DNA of 64,000 bases from Hermetia illucens (lineage: Eukaryota > Arthropoda > Insecta > Diptera > Stratiomyidae), in contig NC_051849.1 of NCBI RefSeq assembly GCF_905115235.1, forward strand, positions 206,032,595 through 206,096,594, read 5' to 3'. The notes beneath the pieces are model-generated. The model searched no databases, had not been told where the DNA came from, and was given only the letters and a program-made list of their open reading frames with translations. This document shows positions 54,201-64,000 of the stretch, piece after piece; the first letter of the stretch is position 1; each line of letters opens with the position of its first letter. Position numbers and translations under genes: made by a program.

Positions 54201-54640
54201 GGAATGGAGCAGTACAGGGTGCGTATTAGGGGATACGAACCAAAACGCCCAAAGGACTGTCTAAACCTCATCAAGAAGAGCCTTCGGTTTATAGTGGGAA
54301 TTCTTACTGGTCACTGTCGACTAAACTATTACTTGAGGAAGCTAGGGATATCTACGGACACTGTCTACAGGTTCTGTGTGGAGTGTGTCGAAAATTTCAT
54401 ACACGTTTTAAGAAAGTGTCCGGCACTTAAGCAAAGTAGGTCGAGGTACATGGCAGAATACTTAATACCAGATGCAAAGTCGAAAGATTTGGAAATAGGG
54501 AATATACTAACGGTTAAAAGACTTGTTTCACATACTATAGTTAACAGGTATACTATAACAAGCAATAGTTCTTTAAGGATGCAGTGAGACAGATCAACAA
54601 TAATAATTTGTCGTGCTCCATGCAGGACGGGTGCAAAATG
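54201..54640 (+). mobile_element. I/Loner-type LINE C-terminal region (second part)
   Basis: The frame at 54,204-54,587 has LTGHCRLNYYLRKLGISTDT, CVECVENFIHVLRKCPALKQ, the zinc-finger-like tail after RNase H in I-group LINEs. A large middle part between 53,710 and 54,201 is lost. Confidence 0.7.
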
Positions 54641-55090
54641 TCACGTATTTCACTGCCCAGACAGCTAGGGTTGCATCTTGTCATCGATATTATTTCTTTT
54701 TGTTATTGGTTCAGACAAGGGAGCAGTCTTGTCCGAAGGATGTGGAGGAGTTCAATGAGCGATGACATTTTTCCTCAGACACCTCGACTACGGTGACGGG
54801 ACATGGACCTTGGCCAAGTGGTTCTGGATTTAGGAGAGAGGGTGAAGATAAATACCAACAAAACCAAGATTCTCAGTATGACAATTCATCGCACTCCCCC
54901 TAACTGCATTAAGGGTCAATCAATTTGTATAACTATCAAGCGTTGTTTCTGCTGACGGATGTTGCCTGACGCATTAACAGCGCAAGATCCGCTTTCGCTG
55001 CTTTGTCTCAAACCTGGAAATTCAGTTATCTCAACACCAAGATCAAGTTGAGACTGTTCTGTGCTAAATCATAAAACTAACTGGTGACAA
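54640..55090 (+). mobile_element. RTE-like family C LINE thumb fragment
   Basis: Has gatgacatttttcctcagac and VKINTNKTKILSM, parallel to 58,020-58,170 (gacgaagacatctttcctca; NTNESKVLSL) and then the gttgagactgttctgtgcta block of the family. Frame changes present. Confidence 0.6.
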
Positions 55091-55189
55091 GTAAGGACAA
55101 GCAGGTACAAACCGAAATCGATTCACAAAGTACATCCAAATCCATGAATTACACTTCGAACTTTCAAGAGACCCTTCCAGGTATTATTG

Positions 55190-56090
55190 CGGCTGTTCAA
55201 CTATAGGTTAGTTACGTTCATCTTCACCACCGCCTGCCTCTTTGATATCCAAAAATCCTTCGTCGTTGTCTGAAACGAAAGCCTCACATTCAAACTGTCC
55301 CACACCTTCAATTTTCACCCACAACTGTGCAGATTAATTCTGAACTACCTATCCGATCGACATTCCCTTGTCCGCATCAATGAAACACTGTCCGACTCGT
55401 ACAACCCTCCTCCACGCATCCCACAAGGGTCAGTCTTGTCAGCAACCCTATTTTTCCTATACACCGCCGACATCCCACTTCAACGCTCTACCAATTCCCC
55501 CAAGCTGTAAAACCTATTCAATACGCTGACGACTTGATCCTTTATACCTCCTCTTCCAAAGTATATAAGCTGCCCAAACCTGCATCAATACCAAGATCGT
55601 AACCCTCAACAAGTTTCTCCATTCTTGGAAACTCCTCCTCAACCCCAAAAAATGTGAAGCCATGGTCTTCCGCGGTATAGCCACTTTTACCCGCAAGATT
55701 CTAGCCGAAACCCGTAAACTCGAGACTAAAATTGGGACATCCCTCAATACAATCCACTAAGTACCTTTGAATAATGCTAAATACCCGTCTATCACTCGTA
55801 CCACCAGTAAACTCCATTCTTTCGAAAACCATAGCTGGGCTAAAAACCCCATGGCCCATCCTCAAGGAAGACTTCGCCATCATTCCCAAAGTCAATCTCT
55901 TTTACTACAAGCAGCTCATCCGACCTCTGATCACGTCTGGCTTCGTCGCATGGTGCGACGTCCCCTCAGCCCAATTGGAACAACTACGTGTACGTGAAAG
56001 GAGGTTCTGCAGTTATCGCGACAGTAAGACCGTAATATTCAATGATCCACACCGCCCTGGCTTCGTATATTCCACTGCCCAATAAGAATG
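55190..56090 (+). mobile_element. Jockey-clade LINE RT palm to thumb fragment
   Basis: Plus strand: LCRLILNYLSDRHSLVRINE, PPRIPQGSVLSATLFFLYTA, then a decayed YADD region near 55,515-55,550, and later STPLVPPVNSILSKTIAGL-type sequence (55,774-56,085) with LIRPLITSGFVAWCDVPS. PQGSVLS and A.DI are RT motifs; the pattern is Jockey-like. Confidence 0.65.
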
Positions 56091-56179
56091 AGGAAGTTTC
56101 ATCCTGGAGAAAGGTAAAATATATTTCAGTAAACCGTCATGGACCTGCATTCCATGTGCGTCGAGGGGACCAGTCCTCT

Positions 56180-56420
56180 GGGAGAATAAAGAAACTTTAA
56201 CAAAATTATACCGAAAATCCTATGTTGGCGGACGGCTTCGATCGCACGGCAAAGTAAATCTTAACAGATGTTGCCTCGCGCCTCTGCCCTGGGGAGCAGC
56301 GTGACCAAAAGTGGCAACAGGTAAAGGTAGCTTCATATAAACTAATTCGAAAACACCACAAGGGTATGAATTATATTGATAAAATCGCCAGGTTCGTGTT
56401 GAAATTTCATAAAAAAATGG
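56180..56420 (-). repeat. LTR-like fragment, minus orientation (fossil)
   Basis: The blocks gcctctgccctggg, tttat..aaacta and aaacaccacaagggt.tgaatta correspond in reverse to the segment at 3,420-3,560 and 10,080-10,230. It is old. Confidence 0.4.
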
Positions 56421-56599
56421 TTATCTTGTGGGAACTCGCAAGACCTCTTCGATGGTGCCAAAAGCTTGGACATAGTACGCGGACGCTATAAAAACGTGTC
56501 GGCATTGCTAGAACCTAACACTGTGGCTCAGTGAATTCTTCAATCGGGTAATTTAGGAAGGTAGAACACCATCTGACCGGCAAGAAAGTTGTTCAAATT

Positions 56600-57010
56600 A
56601 CCATCCAATCCGGTTACTTTCCCATACGATGAACATTTTTGAACGCACTCTTGATAACCATATTCGTGGAATAACCGTGAATCAAGGCGGATTTTTCAAG
56701 AACTGCGGAACTACTGACGCAATACACGCTGCGCGGTTACTCAAGGAAAAACACCGTGAGAAGCACCGCACTCTTTACATTGAGTTCCTGAATCTAGAGA
56801 ATTCGTTTGACAGTGTGCCACGCTAACTCATCTGGTATACTCTAGGGCAACACCTAGTAGCAGAAGAATTCGTGCGTTGGGTTAAATTGCTCCACCACAA
56901 TCTGAAAAGTAAAGTACGAAGCGTGGCGGGCATATCAAAACCGCTCAATGTCTCTGTCGGGGTTTATCAAGGAAGGGCCGTCTCACCACTCCTCTTTGTT
57001 CTTGTTATGG
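56600..57010 (+). mobile_element. RTE-clade LINE (family B) RT fragment
   Basis: Plus strand: TLDNHIRGITVNQGGFFKNC, LLKEKHREKHRTLYIEFLNL, ENSFDSVPR, LIWYTLGQHLVAEEFVRWVK, LLHHNLKSKVRSVAGISKPL. It matches the minus copy at 35,861-36,130. A stop follows DSVPR. Confidence 0.75.
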
Positions 57011-57289
57011 TTCGCTTGAGTTTACCTCTGTCACTTCTCGCAGGATTGGAGAGTTATGGCGCCCCAGCTATTTTGGAGAGCTATCTTGCTGATTGGACGG
57101 CAGAATGCGTGAGAATATCGAACTTCGATACCAAGTGAAATTCCAGGACGTTCAGCGTAACTTGTGCTATGAAAGAGAGTTTGCTATTGCGCTGATAAGG
57201 CAAGCGGGAGATGCCACAGAACGCATTCATGTGGTCGCAAACCTTTGAATGGTTCTGCGAAGTACGTTAACGGTCGACTACTCATTTAC

Positions 57290-58500
57290 GATGATGAACA
57301 GCTGAAGAGGTGGAACAAAAACTTCACCAGGGTCCTTAACCGTACATATTACATTCGGTGGGATTCCAGAAGAGAAATCATTTAGGTCATCAATACACTA
57401 AAATGGAGTAAAGACGCTAGGCTTGCCGACCCTCCTCCCCAGATTTATTTATCGCCACACCTGTAGTTATTGCAAATCTACTACTTGCACTCGTACGGAA
57501 ATCTTAGGAATCCGAGACCTTTCCCAAAGGGTGAAAGAAGAGGATGGTCGTTAAGATTCAGAAGAAGGCACCGGTTTTGAGTGTTCTCTGTTGTTGCGAA
57601 GCTAATAGCTAAAATAATCCTGGGACACATTAAAGAGCATCTCGAAAGCTTTGCCAACAAAAAACAGGCTGGTTTCCCCTTCGGATCCTCTTGTATTGAT
57701 CATATCAACACCTTACGGATCATCTTAGAGCAGTGCGCGTAGTTTAGATCTTCGCTTCATCTGCTCTTCACCGATTTTGAGAAAGCTCTCGATAGCATGA
57801 ACAAAGAGTGTATCTGTCGTGCTCTACGGATTAGGGGCATTCCGGAGAAACTAATAGCAAAATGTCACGCGCTGGGTCGAGGTAAAATCTCAGAGTATTT
57901 TAAAGTAAGGTTCAAAGCGAAGTCCGCCAGGTTAGCATCTTATCACGAATAGTATTTCCTCTTGCTATCGGTGACGTTCTCCATGCTAATTTGTCTCGAG
58001 GAGGTGGAGGAATTCAATGGACGAAGACATCTTTCCTCACACTACGCTGATGACATCTGTTTGCTCGCTCACCGAGTCATGGACCTTGGCCAAATGGCTC
58101 TGGATTTCTAAAGAGAGTAGTAGAGCTGGGCTGCAGATAAACACAAACGAAAGCAAGGTTCTGAGTCTGACGGATCATTGCATTCTACATTAATGGGGAA
58201 AGCATCGTAGGCGTCGATCAATTTGTATATCTAGGAAGCGTGGTTTCTGCCGACGACGGCACCGAACTGGATGCTGCCCGCCACATCAACAGCGCTAGAT
58301 CCAGCTTCGATGCCTTGCCTAAAATCTGGATATGCAGTTATCTCAACATTAAGATCAAGTTGAAACTGTTTTGTGTTAATGTTCTTTCTGGAAAATAACA
58401 CATGGCAAGTGACCATCACTGTCCCTCGAAGGCTCCAAGCCTTCTTCAACACCTGTCGTATCGTCGTGTTGGCCGACAAGTGGGTCATCGCGAGGGTACT
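57290..58500 (+). mobile_element. RTE-like family C LINE, RT to thumb
   Basis: Plus strand: linker (57,290-57,420), LIAKIILGHIKEHLESFANK (57,607), CIDHINTLRIILEQCA, LHLLFTDFEKALDSMNKECI, CRALRIRGIPEKLIAKCHAL (57,810-57,880), then decay, and KIWICSYLNIKIKLKLFCVN (58,320-58,380). Frame changes present. It is the best family-C copy on the plus strand. Confidence 0.75.
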
Positions 58501-59060
58501 TGACTTAAAACAGTAGAGAAGGTGTGCAGGGATCTTGGGAAATCGTGGGGGGAGCTGAAGTGTATTTTAGGTAACCACGAACGGTGGCGCGTAGGTGTCT
58601 TTGACGTGCTATATTCTACAAGGGGAGTGATTACCATATATGAAGAAGAATTTTTGAAAAAGTTGAAGCTATAAATTCGGAGCTGTGCGATGCTTGTGAA
58701 AGTATGCTAATAGTAGAGTACAATACAAATGACCCAGCGATTTTGGGAGATTAGCCGTCTTTCCTTTAAAATTACTGCTTTAAAAACGCCACAGAGAGCT
58801 TTAAATCGATTGTAAGTTATATTTGATTTCTTATTTTTCCTTGCAGCTATAAAATATCTTCAACCAGGGGCGAAATGACACATCTTTTTCCGCCACATAA
58901 ATAAGTATAGTAAAAAGTGTAACAGCTTTCGCCTTCTAAAAACTTTTCGGTTTCACGTTTTTCAAATCAGTGATTAGTGTGATCAGTAAATTCACCGGGG
59001 CGTTGTAGACCAACACAAAAAGTAAGAACAAACTGAGAGCTACTTCTGATCTCCCGCGAA
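58501..59060 (+). promoter_or_regulatory. FBXL15 upstream region
   Basis: Up to about 58,690 the sequence may be further LINE debris (no motif seen). From 58,700 it is AT-rich unique sequence. No TATA box at a canonical position. Confidence 0.3.
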
Positions 59061-59998
59061 ATGGACCCGGAAAGAAGGAGAGCGCACCGGAAAACTCCGT
59101 CTCTCCTCGATATATCGTGGGATGATGTCTTGATCCCACACCTGACACCGTACCTGTCCCTAAAAGATCTCTTCAATCTGCGCTGCTGCTCGAGGCTTTG
59201 CCAAATGCTTGTGGAACAGAGTTTTGCCTATCGCAAAAAAATCAACTTTTCCGGATATAACTCACCGAATATTGCGGAAGCGTTTCAGGTGCTGAGCGAA
59301 CATTGCACGCGACTGGATGAGATCAACTTGGCTAAGTGTCTGTGGCTCACAGATAAACTCCTGATTCCTTTATTAAACAATAACAAGAAACTGAAAGTTG
59401 TTAATTTAAATGAATGCACATCGATGTCTTCGGCGGGGCTACAACCTGTGATAATTGAGTGTAATTTACTGAGGGTACTGAAGCTGTCTAAGTGCGAATG
59501 GCTGACATCGGGGGCAGTAGATGCTCTAACGCTTCATCACAGCAACTTGGTGGAGTTGGACATTTCGCACTGCTATTCTATCGGGGAGCGATGTCTGATT
59601 ATATTCTTCCGCATGTTTGATAAGCTGGAGATACTGTCTTTGGCCCATACGCCCAGCGTTACGGACTATGTGCTGATCCAAATCGCCCACCATTGCCCGA
59701 AAATTAAGCATTTGAACCTGATTGGATGCCATAAGATTTCTGATTTGGGGATAGAGTAAGTTGAGTTGAACATTTCTTTTCTTTAGAAGAATGATGCTTA
59801 CTAAAGTTCTATTTATTCTCTATCCTTTCCAGAGCTATTGCAACGCACTGTAAGGAGCTTGAGTCACTAATGATTCAACGGTGCCCAAACGTCACGGAGC
59901 GGGTCCTGGGGCGGTTACGAGGAAGCGTTCATATCGACAAGCCACGGCAGTTCAACAATTATCCACTCTACGATGCAAGGATATTCCTTCAAGTTTAA
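59061..59998 (+). CDS. FBXL15: F-box/leucine-rich repeat protein 15-like, two exons
   Basis: Substrate-recognition subunit of an SCF (Skp1-Cullin1-F-box) ubiquitin ligase. In vertebrates FBXL15 targets the Smurf1 ligase and so supports BMP signalling; the same role here is inferred. Exons 59061-59755 and 59833-59998, GT..AG, in phase, 286 codons (human about 300). F-box at about 14-60 (LLDISWDDVLIPHLTPYLSL, LFNLRCCSRLCQMLVEQSF), then cysteine-type LRRs about 80-250 (repeats such as LKVVNLNECTSMSSAGL, LRVLKLSKCEWLTSGAV, LVELDISHCYSIGERCL, IKHLNLIGCHKISDLGIE). The ending RGSVHIDKPRQFNNYPLY and FLQV mirrors the family C terminus. The start ATG has a good context (gcgaaatgg). Another LRR F-box gene is the alternative, but length and C-terminus favour FBXL15. 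Confidence 0.88.
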
Positions 59999-61130
59999 TT
60001 TGCCAAAAAGTAGATTGTAGTAACTAAGCAGGCAAAGAAATCTCTGCAGGCAGGTTGGAAAGATGCTGAATCCCTCGAGCATTTATTTCCGAAAAACGTT
60101 GAATTTTTACTTTGGTGAAATTGTATTGGATTTTATATTTGCATTCTTGCATTCCAACCGAACACAGGTTGTTTTGAATTGCGTCTGTAGGTTAATATGT
60201 TTTTCATACTAATTTGTCGTTGGATTATGTATATCCTTCGCGGAGTTGTAAACTGTGAGGCCATCCGTTTATTGAAGGGTCTTTAAAGCTAACTTACGAA
60301 TATCGGCGGTGAAGACCAAGAATATTATTGTCTGAAGGACGGAGCTTTCATCAGGATTACTATGTGGAGAGGAGAGCTGTAGCAGAACTTTCACTGCTTA
60401 TCGTAATCATGTGCTGGACCTTCGCTCAAAACTAGAGCTTCTACCTGCTGAAAAGAACCAAAAGAACAAATTCATCCTTTAGTTCTGCGTGCCGATCGAC
60501 TGCAATTAACCAGAGCTCGTTCGGGGCAAGCCCTTGGGTGGAAATGAATTTTCCAGCGGCTGGAGGCATGAGAAGGCAAAGATTGGCGGACGACCTACTG
60601 CAGAGCGATGGTGCTAAGAAGCCGCGGATTCTAAAAGGCAACTGGGTTTTCGAAACTCGCTCGCGGAACTGATTTGAAACTTTTGAAAATGCTGATCCAG
60701 TACACAACAGCATAGCCGGATTTCGCCGGGTCAATTTTTAAAAGAAGTTGTCAACGTAGTTTCCAATCCAGCCTGCAGGGATTTCTTTGTCAATTTACTA
60801 TTTTAAGAAAATTCGAGACCTGATTGGTAGCAATACTATTTTATTAAATAATTGTTATGATTATTTGCCATAAATTATTTAAATTGGCTTATATTTGTGT
60901 AAGATTGATTTAAGTTTTATATTTATTATTTAGCAGTTTCTTAATGAATTATAAGAACTGTAATTTTATCTAATTGGATTCAAAATGTGATTGTAAGTTA
61001 AGTTTTTGAATAAATTGCAATATTTATTGGCGTAATCTTTGTTTTTCTCCTAATCTTGCAGAAGCACTTAAAAGACTTAAGAGAGAACAATTTTTTTCTT
61101 GCAATTGTTTTTTCTTTTTCTAGAAAGTAA
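59999..61130. other. FBXL15 3' flank, AT-rich
   Basis: A candidate AATAAA lies at 61,009-61,014, a kilobase past the stop; no nearer strong signal is seen. A minus-strand frame at 60,734-60,441 of 97 codons matches nothing I know and could be a relic. The region is otherwise unstructured. Confidence 0.35.
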
Positions 61131-61139
61131 ATAAGTAGG

Positions 61140-63970
61140 TATCAGGCCGCTCCGAGTAGTCCAATTGGCGCTGTGGTGTGCCGTTTTGATGCCACAAACG
61201 CCTAAGACCATGACTGCTGTGATAAGATCGGGTATTGTTGTAGGCGTCTCGAATCCGTTTCGACTTGGCCCCGGTGGTGAACATTTGCCATCTGAGGCGC
61301 GGCTGCTAGGTAGTGCGAGTAAATTTCGCCCTTGATAGTCGCCAGCGGGACACAGTCGGTACTCGCCGAAGGCAGAGCCCGCCTGGTCAATCCATCAGCC
61401 CGCTTATTTCCCCCTATGTTTCTATGACCCGAGAACGCAGACAAGGATGACCTTGAGCGTGCCGCTCAGAGTATTCAGTGCGTTTCTGCACTGCTCCACA
61501 AGCCTGGAGGAGGTTGTCGCTGAATACAATGGCCACTTGGTTGTCGGTTAGAATTTTATGCTTGGGGCTCGAATCATGCCCAGGTACGTATCCTAAAGAG
61601 ATGCAGCTCCGGCAACTCTCGACAAACCACGGCACAATCCTTTCCTGCTGCTTCTGTAGAATGACTGGCATTTTATGTGGAGAAGCTTTTTACAGCTCAA
61701 CCGATCTTATCCTCGGTAATTACCGATTTGATAATCGCGTGCGGCTGGGGTGGCTGTAAATCTTCCAAGCAAGACTCTGACCCACAGTCCTCCTCGATGG
61801 CGGGAAAGTGCGTCTGAACCAGCAGCTCCAAGTTTTCACCAGAAGATTCCCTCCAGGAGCCTTCCGACTTTTTAAGAAAGGGTGGGTTCCAATGTTCCTT
61901 GGACAGAATCTTACTGAGCCTTGCGGATTTGTTGGTGCTTTCGATATTCTGACAACAGTCCAATCAAGACCGTCTATTGGCAGTCTTAATGGCCGACTTG
62001 TACTGCTCAAGGCAGTCCTTGTATAGCTGACATTCTAACACGGTGGTAGTCCCTTGCTTTATTTATCAGGGCACAAGACTTTAAAGGCGGTACCGAATGC
62101 CTTTTTCAGAGCCCCGAGCTTTGACTCCAGTTCGTCAGTCGTGAAAATCTTGCCAATTTACGCACTGGAGAGTTTGTTTTTGATAACTCCTGGGCTCCCT
62201 GAAGGGTTTGGAGACCTTTGCGGTAAAAGCTAGACGGAAAGTAATCCAACTATGATCTGGAAAAGATCTCTGATCAGACATTCTCCAGTTCTCCATCCTA
62301 AGAATTACATTGTTGGTTAGTAGGGTGACATCAAGGACCTCTTCCCAATCATCGCAATTTTCCGAGCTGGAAAACGGAAGGTTTGTGTAGTGCCTCTTTT
62401 ACATACTAATAGATTTGCGTTAATATTAAAATCAAAGAATGGCTCTTTCGTTGATTTCCGTGGTGGTCGTCAAGTGTTGCAATTCTTCTGGCGGAGCTGA
62501 TTGGTCGTGAGCTATATATGATAGAACGAGGAAACATACACGTTCTCCGCTACCGGCTGCTCCAGTCTGATCACAACTAGGTTGCTAAGATCCAAGTGCG
62601 GACATGGGAAAGCATGCAGCCTCCTTCTGGCGAGAATGCATGCTCTAGGTCTGTACCGATCAGTGTATCTTGTGCTGTGAAATAAATTATAATATTTAAC
62701 TTTGAAGTCCTTTAATGGTTCGGTCTGCTCCGATCCTGGTCTCCTGTATTAGTGCGACGTCGATTTCTTCCTCCAGGAGGAAGACTAACATATTATTTGA
62801 GACGCACTTCGAGTACTGCAGACTTATCTGCGCTACCCTCAGCATGATCTGTTTGCGTAGGGAGTTTGCCAGTTCCCGTCGGACCGTCGATCTTCATCTC
62901 CTCCAACAACTCGTCGGCGGTGTCGGTTGGATCCAAGTTGTTGTACGGTTTCACCTTTGCATCCCTGACTCCGAACTGCACTTTCTGATTCGCCTTTCCA
63001 CTGCCTGTAGGTACTCTCTTTATACGGATTAGAATAGGTTGGTTGTTCGCTGGGGCCTCCTCCGCATCTAGTCCCAGTCGTTCATAGGAATCCTGGTGTT
63101 TCGATGGTGCATGGATTGGACTAACTTGTGTTACCCATGCACCCATGGATTGGCGGCAACCAGATGTGAGCGACCGGTCTCCTGAGGATCGTCGTATGGG
63201 ATGAATTTCATTGCTGTTGATGATATTAGCGATCCATGAACCGGGAAAGTCGCTAGATAATTGACTGGGATAATTGGGAGGAATCAAAGCAGGAAAGGAA
63301 TCCCTCCTGTTCATCTTTACCTTCTAGGAAATACCCGATCACCATCTCCGACAGCCTAGCCTCCACACTGTTTCATACCTCTTGCGCCAGTTTGCCACCA
63401 AACTTATGTGACTCTTGGCCACATCGCTGAAGGGTTTCGTAGTTCGTGACTTTTTGGCCGGCCGTAGCTGCTTGCCTATTTTCAAAGGTTGCTTGGCGTC
63501 CGAGTCCTTGCACACTCTGCTTGCGTTGTTGTTCGGCCGCATATTGAGATCGTTTATAGGCGGTGGGCTTCACCTTCTACTCGTTTTCCGAGCGTTCGTT
63601 AGTATATTCTTCAACAATCGGCTGGTATTTAACAAGGTCCTTTTCATCCCGCTCGTTGATAGTACCGGCCTCCTTATTCCTCGCAATTTTCGTCAGAATA
63701 TGTTTGGCTTGCTGATACCGGCTTTTGAGCAGGTCCCAGGAGCTCCGCTTCATTGCCAATTTCCCGTAACCAAAATTCATGTCAGCTTTAGCTTTTGAGG
63801 AAACCTCTGACGTCGAAGTTCTCGGGTTAGGAGTATTATGGCTTGTACTCGCTACACCCAGCTCGACGGCAGCGAATTCCAAGCTGGAAACCACCAATCC
63901 GTTTGTCACTTCGCTCTCGAAGGTCCCCACTGTGCTGCACCCGACGGCTGCATTACCACCTCTTTTTCAA
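61140..63970 (-). mobile_element. I/Loner-type LINE, ORF1 + endonuclease + RNase H remnants
   Basis: Minus strand: ORF1 pieces at 63,930-63,577 (RSSWDLLKSRYQQAKHILTK), 63,542-63,373 and 63,314-62,793 (GPTGTGKLPTQTDHAEGSAD); an endonuclease remnant at about 62,780-62,300 (RLEQPV-like, DINANL-like); RT debris 62,000-61,700; RNase H at 61,610-61,250 (KHKILTDNQVAIVFSDNLLQ; NIGGNKRADGLTRRALPSAS). Most of the RT is unreadable. Stops and frame changes are many. Confidence 0.65.
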
Positions 63971-64000
63971 TCATCATTTTTTTTATATTTCTCTGAGTCC

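Noticed and set aside
63415-63798. 127-codon plus-strand frame near the right edge
   Set aside because: It is antisense to ORF1 pieces of the I-type LINE on the minus strand.
1-64000. A novel defence, toxin or operon-like system
   Set aside because: All multi-gene coding clusters resolve into retroelement remains; the five host genes are separate, conserved eukaryotic genes.

Overview
The window is animal nuclear DNA, almost certainly from a dipteran insect with a large, repeat-rich genome. It holds five spliced housekeeping-type genes, with GT..AG introns and insect-like products, set in a dense field of decayed retroelements. The species cannot be fixed from sequence alone; a repeat-rich fly such as a soldier fly is only a guess. 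There is no bacterial, viral, CRISPR or operon content. Layout: 1-4.7 kb is stacked LINE debris (R1, RTE-like, Jockey) plus one LTR-like piece. 4,977-12,735 (minus) is the mitochondrial elongation factor G gene; four exons give 743 codons, and the 5.4-kb third intron is filled with SINEs, RTE pieces and a broken Gypsy-type element. A 533-bp gap, a likely bidirectional promoter, separates it from the SMARCAL1/Marcal1 annealing helicase (plus, 13,269-24,509; ten exons, 713 codons), whose introns 2 and 5 hold Gypsy and LINE fossils. 24.7-34.3 kb is intergenic: an internally deleted RTE copy, an RNase H-bearing LINE, a BEL/Pao fragment, an R1-clade LINE sitting inside an unclassified repeat, and a tRNA-derived SINE. 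34,520-40,475 (plus) is a three-exon TXNDC17/TRP14-like thioredoxin (126 codons) whose second intron is 5.5 kb of repeats. 40.5-44 kb is repeats including a large inverted pair. 44,116-52,526 (minus) is the GARP/EARP subunit Vps52 (six exons, 661 codons); its 6-kb first intron contains two R1-clade LINEs, an I-type LINE and a mariner remnant. 53-58.7 kb is more LINE debris. 59,061-59,998 (plus) is a two-exon FBXL15-like F-box/LRR gene. 61.1-64 kb is an I-type LINE on the minus strand. How the genes work: each acts in a separate pathway (mitochondrial translation, replication-fork repair, thiol redox, endosome-to-Golgi tethering, SCF ubiquitin ligation). They are not a functional cluster. I joined every exon of the five genes by splice site and reading phase, and all joins are in frame with no interrupting stop. 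I did not find an undescribed molecular system. The most unusual material is repeat biology: SINEs with different tRNA-like heads on a shared body, an R1-clade LINE in a TGTC tract, inverted repeat pairs, and element-in-element nesting.
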